Positions 1-6,717 of a stretch of 55,000 bases of DNA are shown here, piece by piece. The notes beneath the pieces were generated by a model. That model had not been told where the DNA came from. It did no database searches and worked only from the letters and a program-made list of their open reading frames with translations. Each line of letters opens with the position of its first letter. The stretch's first letter is position 1. The position numbers and the translations under genes were made by a program. The stretch is from NCBI GenBank assembly GCA_016868855.1, contig VGFP01000004.1, positions 1 to 55,000 on the forward strand. Direction: 5' to 3'. The stretch comes from Bacteroidota bacterium. Its GTDB lineage: Bacteria; Bacteroidota; Bacteroidia; Chitinophagales; Chitinophagaceae.

Positions 1-131
1 AAAATATTCCAGGTGATTTGCTTGCCATTGACATTCGGCAATGTCTCTATCATTTGGGCGAAATTACAGGCACCATTACCAACGAAGACCAGCTGGATTT
101 CATTTTCTCTAAATTCTGCATTGGAAAGTGA
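1..131 (+). CDS. mnmE: MnmE tRNA-modification GTPase, C-terminal end only
   Basis: Only the last 42 codons are inside the window, read in the frame that begins at base 3 and ends at TGA 129-131. The peptide ends in FCIGK, the conserved C-terminal tail of MnmE, in which the cysteine is characteristic. The preceding [17 protein letters not shown] stretch matches the terminal helical part of the family. MnmE is a cytoplasmic GTPase that works with MnmG to place the 5-carboxymethylaminomethyl group on U34 of certain tRNAs. The gene is the chromosomal anchor on the left; accessory DNA starts directly behind its stop codon. The identification rests on a short but diagnostic tail. Confidence 0.85.
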   Translation, partial: NIPGDLLAIDIRQCLYHLGEITGTITNEDQLDFIFSKFCIGK

Positions 132-352
132 AGTTGTCAGAAACTTGTTTACTATACCTTAGTTTTCAATAGTTTAGAGTTAAATTTTTTACTCTACTTG
201 TTGCCCTTTTTAGTTTTTTTGTCCTAATTTTGTTGGCAAATTGTTGCCCTGGGTCTCATTTTTTGTTGCCGTAGCACTTGAAGGGAGACTTGATGGCGGT
301 TTCTGACATCTTTGGTCAGATGCTGTCAGCTCTGGGCACATAAGGACGCACG
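132..352. repeat. Intergenic stretch with repeated TTGTTGCC motifs
   Basis: No gene is visible here. The octamer TTGTTGCC occurs at 198-205, 241-248 and 263-270, with a near copy TTGTTGGC at 230-237, all in T-rich DNA directly behind mnmE. The same octamer, extended to TTTTGTTGCC, returns at 2486-2495 on the far side of the accessory genes. Bases 300-330 hold a small inverted repeat built on TCTGAC/GTCAGA. The clustered octamers could be recombinase arm-type sites or remnants of repeated insertion behind mnmE. That is inference, because no integrase gene lies in the window. Confidence 0.4.
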
Positions 353-1120
353 TTGATTTTAGTTGTTTTAGCTTTTTTCAGTAGTCATACTGTTAAAGGT
401 CAAAACAACCGTATAAATACACAAGAAAATATTGGATGGTACAATTATTTTGGCAATTTCAGATTGACCGAAAAATTTGGATTACATACGGAATACCAAT
501 GGCGTAGAGACAATTACATTACAGATTGGCAACAAAGCCTTTTGAGGGTTGGTGTAAACTACCAACTAAACCCAAGAGTGTTATTTAGATTGGGTTATGC
601 TTGGATAGAAACCTATCCGTATGGTGAAATTCCAATAAACGGACAAGGAAGAGATTTTACCGAGCATAGACTATTTCAAATGGTACAACTTTCACATAAG
701 GAGGGAATCATAGATTTTTCTCACCGTTTTATGTTAGAACAAAGATTTGTAGGACGATATAGTTCTGCCAGTGTAGAAAAGGAAGACGCATTTCCTCTAC
801 TTAACAGAATGCGTTATATGGTAAGACTTCAATTACCACTAAAAGGAAAGGAAATAACAGACAACACACCATACTTGGCATTGTATGACGAAATTTTTAT
901 AGGTTTTGGCGAAAATGTAAATGCTAATGTTTTTGACCAAAGTAGAATTGGCGTACTACTTGGTTATCGGTTCAACAAAAACCTAAGAATTGAAGGTGGC
1001 TATTTAAACCAAACCATTCAATTTGGGAGACAAATAAACGGACAAAATGTATTTCAAAACAATAACGGACTAATCATAAACGCAAACTTCGATATTGACC
1101 TAATGAAAAAAAATAAATAA
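353..1120 (+). CDS. DUF2490 family outer-membrane-type protein, 5' end probably lost
   Basis: The product (255 residues from the TTG at 353) has the DUF2490 pattern: an early INTQENIGWYNYFGNF segment, then alternating amphipathic strands rich in Tyr, Arg and Phe, as in a small beta-barrel. The function of the family is unknown. The N-terminus begins in the middle of a signal peptide (ILVVLAFFSSHTVKGQ) without the usual Met-Lys-Lys start. An in-frame TAA lies only 10 bases upstream of the TTG and no ATG is available, so the true start appears to have been cut off by a recombination joint near CGTTG at 351-355. It may still be translated from TTG. An attC-like palindrome follows immediately after the stop codon. 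Base composition is more AT-rich than in the housekeeping genes. Confidence 0.7.
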   Translation: MILVVLAFFSSHTVKGQNNRINTQENIGWYNYFGNFRLTEKFGLHTEYQWRRDNYITDWQQSLLRVGVNYQLNPRVLFRLGYAWIETYPYGEIPINGQGRDFTEHRLFQMVQLSHKEGIIDFSHRFMLEQRFVGRYSSASVEKEDAFPLLNRMRYMVRLQLPLKGKEITDNTPYLALYDEIFIGFGENVNANVFDQSRIGVLLGYRFNKNLRIEGGYLNQTIQFGRQINGQNVFQNNNGLIINANFDIDLMKKNK

Positions 1121-1262
1121 AACTGCCACTAGCAGCGGTTTGGCGTAATGGCGGGTGCAGTGCTTGGTTTGAAAGTTTTGTAGTAGATTCAAGTCGAGTT
1201 CTTCGATTGAACTTTTGTGCTAAAAATCCGCCACTACGCCAAGCTGCCAACCGTTAGGGCAT
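1121..1262 (+). other. attC-like imperfect palindrome E1 (cassette boundary candidate)
   Basis: Starting at the DUF2490 stop codon, two outer arms pair across the element: 1135-1154 with 1228-1247, about 20 positions including two G-T wobbles and one A/C mismatch. The core is GGCGTAATGGCGG against CCGCCACTACGCC. An inner hairpin, TTCAAGTCGA / TCGATTGAA, lies near 1188-1211. The right end is CCAACCGTTAGGGC. This layout, a gene followed by a long foldable element ending in GTTRRR, resembles integron attC sites. A second element with the same plan sits behind the next gene. The similarity is structural; the exact GTTRRRY core is not perfect (GTTAGGG). Confidence 0.55.
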
Positions 1263-1285
1263 TTAATAATTAAATCAAAATAAAA

Positions 1286-2197
1286 ATGAACTTCAAAAAA
1301 TTTCTTTTATTGACAATTTTGGTAGTTAATTCTCTAACTGCTATTTGCCAGAACGACAGTATAATTCTCCCTCAAACTGTTTTTTATAAGGCAGAAAAAG
1401 AAGGTCGCAAGCCTTTATATTTGTTTGGTACGATGCACCTGATATGTGATGCATCAAAAATCAAATTTAATAGTATTGTAGTTGACGCAATGAAAAAATC
1501 TGATTACTTATATATGGAAACTGATTTTGATAATCCTGCAAACTTATTAGGGATTATTGGTAAAATGAAGTCAAAAAAAGCATTACCAGAGTTATTGAGC
1601 CAACAACAACTTTCTAAATTAGATTCGTTTTGGAAAGCAAATCAACTAAAACCAGAACTATCAGCCCTGTACAATAAAAAACCAATGTTCTTAATGTCTT
1701 TTATTACACAAAAATTGGTTAATTGTAAAGATAAGAATAGTATGGAAGCTCTTCTAATGGAACTGAATCGCAATGAAAGAGTCTTCGATTTACCGACCGA
1801 GGGTTTTGAATCAATAAAGTATCAATTGAGTTTATTTGATAAAATACCTCTTGAAGCACAGGCAAAATTCTTAATGGATAAAATTGATAATATTGATGCA
1901 GACCAAGTAAATATGAACAGGCTAATGAGATGCTACGTGGAAAATGACGTTAAATGTGTATCAGAATTAGTCATGGATGACCAAGATTTTCCCATCGAAT
2001 ATCGAGACTTGTTTTTGAGCCAAAGAAATCACAAGTGGTTAGAAATTATATTAAAAAAGAATAATTCTAAGAATGGACTTTTTATAGCTGTAGGTTTTGG
2101 TCACTTATTAGGTAATGAAGGTTTAATAGAATTGTTGCATCAAGAAGGCTACAAAATCACTCCTTTAAATTCTCCTTTTAGTATTGTCGAGAAGTAG
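1286..2197 (+). CDS. TraB/GumN family protein
   Basis: This 303-residue protein has a signal peptide ending near TAICQ at residue 22. The YLFGTMHLI motif (about residues 45-53) and the C-terminal GFGHLLGNEGLIELL motif (about 271-285) are the two conserved blocks of the TraB/GumN fold, which is related to Tiki-type proteases. The His in GTMH and the GxGH block are likely metal or catalytic positions. It is probably secreted or periplasmic. Its biological role is not known. It starts 23 bases after the CCGTTAGGGC end of element E1 and is itself followed by element E2, so gene plus E2 has the shape of one mobile cassette. It is AT-rich compared with the core genes. Confidence 0.8.
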   Translation: MNFKKFLLLTILVVNSLTAICQNDSIILPQTVFYKAEKEGRKPLYLFGTMHLICDASKIKFNSIVVDAMKKSDYLYMETDFDNPANLLGIIGKMKSKKALPELLSQQQLSKLDSFWKANQLKPELSALYNKKPMFLMSFITQKLVNCKDKNSMEALLMELNRNERVFDLPTEGFESIKYQLSLFDKIPLEAQAKFLMDKIDNIDADQVNMNRLMRCYVENDVKCVSELVMDDQDFPIEYRDLFLSQRNHKWLEIILKKNNSKNGLFIAVGFGHLLGNEGLIELLHQEGYKITPLNSPFSIVEK

Positions 2198-2249
2198 TAT
2201 CCTGTTTTATATTATCTGAAGAAAGTCCTAAATAGGAAAAAATACAAAA

Positions 2250-2390
2250 ACGCCCTATCACACGGGTTTTGCGTCAGGTGGGGTGACGTGCAAACTTGGA
2301 GCTTTGTGCTTCTATTCAAGTTCAGTGCTGGTTGACAGTTTTGAGCTCCGAAACCCGCCCGAACGCAAAGCCGCAAACCGTTGATAGAGA
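2250..2390 (+). other. attC-like imperfect palindrome E2 (cassette boundary candidate)
   Basis: Outer arms pair between 2265-2282 and 2354-2372. Their core is GGTTTTGCGTC against GAACGCAAAGCC, with one unpaired A at 2362 on the right arm and one A/C mismatch. An inner pair GGAGCT (2298-2303) / AGCTCC (2344-2349) lies within, and the right end is GCAAACCGTTGATAG. E1 and E2 share the architecture, the ATTCAAGT string in the centre and the AACCGTT terminus, but differ elsewhere, as diverged attC sites do. An extrahelical base in one arm is a known feature of folded attC sites. No integron integrase is in the window. Confidence 0.55.
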
Positions 2391-2448
2391 TGAAGTGTAC
2401 AAGGAAATATTTGAGCAAGCGGAGAATTTTAAGAGGTACAAACAATGA
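2383..2448 (+). pseudogene. C-terminal protein remnant behind E2
   Basis: Directly right of the CCGTT end of E2, an open stretch of about 21 codons reads as a charged helical tail ending YKEIFEQAENFKRYKQ and a TGA at 2446-2448. The codons are typical of coding DNA, and there is no start codon in frame outside the palindrome. It looks like the 3' stub of a gene whose front was replaced when the E2-bearing segment arrived. I cannot name the parent gene. The rest of this gap, up to 2628, holds one TTTTGTTGCC motif, an AT-rich promoter-like stretch and no other gene. Confidence 0.3.
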
Positions 2449-2485
2449 AGTGTCCTTTGATCTTAATTGATTGAATTTTAGATAC

Positions 2486-2495
2486 TTTTGTTGCC
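2486..2495 (+). repeat. TTTTGTTGCC motif on the right side of the accessory island
   Basis: The ten bases repeat the motif seen at 261-270 behind mnmE. Together they bracket the DUF2490/TraB cassette pair. The copy overlaps TACTTTTG (2483-2490), which fits the Bacteroidota -7 promoter consensus, so it may simply be part of a promoter for the downstream hydrolase rather than an attachment repeat. Confidence 0.3.
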
Positions 2496-2628
2496 TATTT
2501 GTATCCCAATCCTTGTAACATACTGATATTCAGTTAACTTATAGTTTTTGTATCGGAAAATAATTTTCTTCTTTATTCCATCAACTGCTGCTTTTTAGTA
2601 CATTTATTTACACACTAAACGATTGCAA

Positions 2629-3924
2629 ATGAAAAAACTACTTTATTTAATTTCACTCACCTTAATATTGGTGAGCTGCCAACAAACAAAGGAGACTGTT
2701 CAGTCAACTTTTAGTGAATACGACAGCTATTTATCGAATGAAGTAAAAGAAGGCAGATTGATTGGTGTTCAGGGAATGGTATTCCAAGATGGCAAGCTGA
2801 TCTATGATAAGTCATACGGACTCAGAGATCGTGAATCAGGTGACAGTATGAAGGGCAATGAATTGTATTTTATTCAATCAATGACCAAGCCCATTGTATC
2901 AGCTGCATTGATGACCTTGTACGATGAGGGAAAGTTTCAATTGGATGATCCTGTTTCAAAATATTTACCTGAGTTTTCAAGTCTACAGATAGTCAATGAT
3001 CCTACAAAAGGAAGTTTATCCGGTACACATCCCGCTTCCTCACCTGTAACCATTCGTCAGGCTTTGAGTCATACAGCTGGAATGAGCCATGGTATAGCAC
3101 CAATTGCATATGACAAAGAAATATGGAATGCATTGATTTTAAATCCTAATATCAAAACACTTGGTGATAGGGTTACCGCTTTGTCCAAGTTGCCTCTGAT
3201 GTGGGAACCTGGAAGCAAGTGGAATTATTCTTTCACGCCAGACATCGTTGGAAGACTGGTGGAAGTAATCTCTGGTAAAGATTTATCTGCGTATCTGCAA
3301 GAAAAAATCTTTGATCCACTTGGGATGAAAGAGACAGGATACAACCTCACTGACGAGCAGCAAAAAAGGGTGATGGTAGTTTATGGATTCAATCCGGATT
3401 CTTCACTTCGTAGAATGGATCCACAGCCCAATATGTCGGGTAATACCATTTACTCTGGGGTAAATGCACTATTCAGCAGTGCGAAAGATTATCTCTCTTT
3501 CGCAACCATGTTGATGAACAGGGGAGAGCTCAATGGAAAACGCATACTCAAGCCTGAAACAGTTGATTTGATGGCATCTGATCATACTGGCGGAATTAAG
3601 TATAGATTAGATACATCATCACAATATGTTAGGCTGGGGAACGGAATCGTAACCGATTCTCTGGGCACATTGAATCTGGAGCCGGGTTACCAATTTGGCC
3701 TTGGACTCGCCATTGTGCAAGACCCTGCCAGAGCAAGAAGGACCAGCGCAACAATGGGTGAATTTTTTTGGAGCGGTGCCAATTCAACTTACTTTTTTGT
3801 AAACCCTTCCAAGAAATTGATTGGCGTTTTCATGACGCAGGTTGCTTCTGTAGGCAATCCCAATCCATATGGATTCTATTTTGGAGATCAAATGCGTGGG
3901 ACAATATATAAGGGTGTTGAATAG
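2629..3924 (+). CDS. Serine hydrolase of the beta-lactamase (class C / EstB) fold, lipoprotein
   Basis: The 431-residue product starts at ATG 2629, because a lipoprotein signal (MKKLLYLISLTLILVSC) begins exactly there; Cys17 would be lipidated. The SxxK motif is SMTK near residue 89, in the context YFIQSMTKPIVSA. The second element is WNYSFTPDIVGRL, with Tyr as the general-base candidate, though the usual YxN Asn is not there. A GEFFWSGANST block near the C-terminus takes the place of the HxG/KTG triad. Such proteins are esterases or D-amino-acid peptidases more often than true beta-lactamases. It is probably anchored in the periplasm. It is convergent with the flavin reductase gene. Confidence 0.85.
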   Translation: MKKLLYLISLTLILVSCQQTKETVQSTFSEYDSYLSNEVKEGRLIGVQGMVFQDGKLIYDKSYGLRDRESGDSMKGNELYFIQSMTKPIVSAALMTLYDEGKFQLDDPVSKYLPEFSSLQIVNDPTKGSLSGTHPASSPVTIRQALSHTAGMSHGIAPIAYDKEIWNALILNPNIKTLGDRVTALSKLPLMWEPGSKWNYSFTPDIVGRLVEVISGKDLSAYLQEKIFDPLGMKETGYNLTDEQQKRVMVVYGFNPDSSLRRMDPQPNMSGNTIYSGVNALFSSAKDYLSFATMLMNRGELNGKRILKPETVDLMASDHTGGIKYRLDTSSQYVRLGNGIVTDSLGTLNLEPGYQFGLGLAIVQDPARARRTSATMGEFFWSGANSTYFFVNPSKKLIGVFMTQVASVGNPNPYGFYFGDQMRGTIYKGVE

Positions 3925-3960
3925 GGATTCTTTTTAAGCAACAATAGGCCGACTCCAATC

Positions 3961-4617
3961 TTACGTATTTTTGTATTCCAAATCTACTTCATGCGCACTG
4001 CGATCTGGTTTGGCATACGATAGCCTTGCAATTCTTTTTGTTTCATGGTAGCTGTCCAGTCCGGTGCATGCAATCGTCCCGGCCTTTTCAATATCAACAT
4101 AACCGTCAATGCACCATGCATCTTTGGGAAAATACAATTGCTTGATTTCTCCAATGACCATAATAGTGCCATTGATTGCAATATTTATTTTTTCTGCAAA
4201 TGAAAGACCGATTTGAATTGAACTTTCTTTTACATAGGGTGCACTGAATTGATTTTTATAGGAAGGTGTGAGTCCGCATGCATCAAACTCTGATTGATCT
4301 CCGGGATATCTTGCTGAAGTTTGGTGGGCTTGTTTGTAGATATCTATGTTTACATGATTAACGGTAAAAAATCCTGTTTCCTCGATATTGCTCAATGTAT
4401 GACGCTCAACAGAGTCGGGTCTGACGATCATCCCCATCAACGGTGGATTGGCGCCTAGATGAATGACAGAATTGAAAACGGCAAGGTTGGTTTGACCATT
4501 TTTGTTCATTGTTCCAATCAAGTTCAGACTTTTGAATCCAGTAATTGAATTGATCAATGCTGCTCTCTCAAGTTTTTCAAGTTGAGTGATTTGGTTTCCA
4601 TAGAGAAATATTTCCAT
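3961..4617 (-). CDS. Flavin reductase family protein
   Basis: The protein reads MEIFLYGNQITQLEK from the ATG at 4617 and has 218 residues. The central part (SLNLIGTMNKNGQTNLAVFNSV, then a PPLMGMIVRP strand and GFFTVNHV) is the FMN-binding split-barrel pattern of the flavin reductase-like domain. Such proteins bind FMN and may reduce it with NAD(P)H. The reading frame is open upstream, but those codons overlap the SDR gene. The start at 4617 lies 2 bases after the SDR stop codon, so the two genes are translationally coupled. The physiological electron acceptor cannot be inferred. Confidence 0.85.
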   Translation of the reverse strand: MEIFLYGNQITQLEKLERAALINSITGFKSLNLIGTMNKNGQTNLAVFNSVIHLGANPPLMGMIVRPDSVERHTLSNIEETGFFTVNHVNIDIYKQAHQTSARYPGDQSEFDACGLTPSYKNQFSAPYVKESSIQIGLSFAEKINIAINGTIMVIGEIKQLYFPKDAWCIDGYVDIEKAGTIACTGLDSYHETKRIARLSYAKPDRSAHEVDLEYKNT

Positions 4618-4619
4618 GA

Positions 4620-5309
4620 TCAGAGTTTGATATTGTTCATACCCCCATCTACTCCCAATACCTGACCTGTGATCCAACTGCTTTGTTCTGTCAATAAAAA
4701 ATGAATGGCATTTGCAATATCGAGGGTGCTTCCGACTTTTCTCAACGGATTTCTTTTTTCAATAGCACTCAATTTCTCAGGAGTATTGATAAATCTCTCT
4801 CCCAACGGGGTATTGACCAATGAGGGTGCAATCGCATTGACACGGATATGGGGTGCCAATTCTGCTGCCAACGATTTTGTGAGTCCCTCTAAAGCAGCTT
4901 TTGAGATAGAGACTGAGCTGTGAAAAGGCATGCCGACACTTCCAGCAACACTGCTGATGAAAACAATAGATGATTTCCCGTCTTTTTCAATCTGATTCAT
5001 ATATGATTTTACAAAAGCCACTGCTCCCAATACATGAATAGAAAAATCTTGTTCAAAATCCTGCATGCTGAGTTGGCCAAATGATTTTAAATTGATGGTA
5101 CCCGGGAAATATACCAGTCCGTTGATCTTTTCCTCAATTTTTGGAAAACTCCCCATCGTGTACTTTTCTACCTGCATTTGTTGGTCATTTTCAGGGGCAG
5201 ACCGGCTGATTTCAATTACTTTATGATGCTCAGCTCTGAGTTGTAGTGCTGTTTCTTTGGCCATGGCGCTGTTGCTGCCAGCCAAAATATAGGTTTTTGT
5301 GTTGCTCAT
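4620..5309 (-). CDS. Short-chain dehydrogenase/reductase (SDR)
   Basis: This 229-residue Rossmann protein starts MSNTKTYILAGSNSAMAK; the ATG at 5309 is preferred to an upstream TTG. The nucleotide-binding loop is a GSNSAMA variant of TGxxxGxG. The catalytic area contains SSVAGSVGMPFHSSVSISKAA, where the usual YxxxK tyrosine is replaced by Ser (SISK), while the motif lysine is kept. The family C-terminus ITGQVLGVDGGM is intact. The missing Tyr suggests altered or lost classical dehydrogenase chemistry. It is the first gene of a two-gene operon with the flavin reductase and is divergent from the Gfo/Idh/MocA gene. Confidence 0.85.
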   Translation of the reverse strand: MSNTKTYILAGSNSAMAKETALQLRAEHHKVIEISRSAPENDQQMQVEKYTMGSFPKIEEKINGLVYFPGTINLKSFGQLSMQDFEQDFSIHVLGAVAFVKSYMNQIEKDGKSSIVFISSVAGSVGMPFHSSVSISKAALEGLTKSLAAELAPHIRVNAIAPSLVNTPLGERFINTPEKLSAIEKRNPLRKVGSTLDIANAIHFLLTEQSSWITGQVLGVDGGMNNIKL

Positions 5310-5432
5310 ACAGTTAAAACAATCATTCTTTAACATTGTTCTGAAAAATAGATTTCAAAGTGAATCCGGCCGATAAATACTTATCAAAGACATAGATTCT
5401 TTATCTTTAAAACAGATTCAACACGTTTGCAT

Positions 5433-6701
5433 ATGACAACATTTTCGAACAAAGGGAGAAGGCAATTTTTAAAAAACAGTGCTGCCATCGCAGCTGGATT
5501 TTTTATTGTGCCAAGACATGTACTGGGCAAAGGATATATTCCTCCCAGTGATCAGATTACCAAAGGTATTATCGGTGTGGGAGGCATGGGACGCGGACAT
5601 ATCAAGTATGCCGGAACAAGGGTAGTTGCCATCTGTGATGTAGATTCCTTGCACTTAAAAGAAGCAGCAGATATGATAGGAGGAGGCGTTAAAACCTTCC
5701 ATGATCACCGCGAATTGATTGCGCTTCCTGAAGTAGACATTGTTCATATCGCAACACCTCCACACTGGCACGGCATCATGGCCATAGAAGCTGCAAAGGC
5801 AGGAAAAGATATTTGGTGCGAAAAACCGATGACCAGAACCATCGGAGAGGGCAAACGCGTTGTAGAGGCTGTAAAGCAATACGGCCGGATGTTCAGACTG
5901 AATACCTGGTTTAGGTTTGAGGATAATTTCTACGGTATGAAAACCACCGTGAAGCCAATCAAGAAATTGGTTGATTCCGGACTGCTGGGCTGGCCGCTAA
6001 CCGTTACGGTCAGCAAGCACACCGGATTCGACTGGAAATTTTATTGGGTGGGCAAAAATCAACTGGAGTCTCAGCCTGTGCCGGCTACTCTTGATTATGA
6101 TCGATGGTTAGGACCTGCGCCATTCAAGCCTTATCACTTGCACAGAACACATCAAACATTTCGGGGATACTGGGATTATGATGGGGGAGGATTGGGCGAT
6201 ATGGGGCAGCATTATCTCGATCCTATTCAATATTTTCTGGGGAAGGACGAAACAAGTCCTATTAAAGTTGAAGTCGATGCGGAGCAACAACATTACGACG
6301 CCTGCGGCACGTTCAGGAAAATAACTTATACTTATGCCGATGGATGTAAAATCATCCTGGATGGCGAAGCAAAAGATCCCAATGTTGCTTACATCGAGGG
6401 ACCCAAAGGCAAATTGTTCAATGGTTTCAAATCCGATATTCCTAACCTGCAAGAAAAATTGGCCATGATGCCAGATCCTGAACCTCAGGTGACCAACTTT
6501 CTTGATTCTGTCAAATACAGAACGCCATTTGCATTGAATGAAAGCAATGGACATCGTTCATGCACCATTGTCAATCTCGGAAAGATTGCGCTGCAACTTG
6601 GAAGGACACTCAACTTTGATCCAGTGCTGCAAACATTTATCAATGATGATGAAGCAAACAAAATGATCTATCCACCCATGCGCGCTCCGTGGAATATTTA
6701 A
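5433..6701 (+). CDS. Tat-exported Gfo/Idh/MocA family oxidoreductase
   Basis: The 422-residue product begins at ATG 5433 with a twin-arginine signal (GRRQFLKNSAAIAAGFF), so it is exported folded, probably with NAD(P) bound. After the signal come the Rossmann segment IIGVGGMGRGH, the ATPPHWHG strand and the EKPM motif (about residues 134-137) containing the conserved Lys of the family. A GGGLGDMGQHYLDP segment near residue 250 carries the conserved Asp/His region. It lies 16 bases ahead of a two-domain DUF1080 protein. The pairing is typical of periplasmic pathways that oxidise sugars to 3-keto sugars and then cleave them. The exact substrate is unknown. Confidence 0.9.
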   Translation: MTTFSNKGRRQFLKNSAAIAAGFFIVPRHVLGKGYIPPSDQITKGIIGVGGMGRGHIKYAGTRVVAICDVDSLHLKEAADMIGGGVKTFHDHRELIALPEVDIVHIATPPHWHGIMAIEAAKAGKDIWCEKPMTRTIGEGKRVVEAVKQYGRMFRLNTWFRFEDNFYGMKTTVKPIKKLVDSGLLGWPLTVTVSKHTGFDWKFYWVGKNQLESQPVPATLDYDRWLGPAPFKPYHLHRTHQTFRGYWDYDGGGLGDMGQHYLDPIQYFLGKDETSPIKVEVDAEQQHYDACGTFRKITYTYADGCKIILDGEAKDPNVAYIEGPKGKLFNGFKSDIPNLQEKLAMMPDPEPQVTNFLDSVKYRTPFALNESNGHRSCTIVNLGKIALQLGRTLNFDPVLQTFINDDEANKMIYPPMRAPWNI

Positions 6702-6717
6702 TATCAAAATTGAATCA

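Noticed and set aside
2212..2445. 77-codon open frame on the minus strand
   Set aside because: It lies over the E2 palindrome, has Cys/Arg-rich low-quality sequence and no family resemblance.
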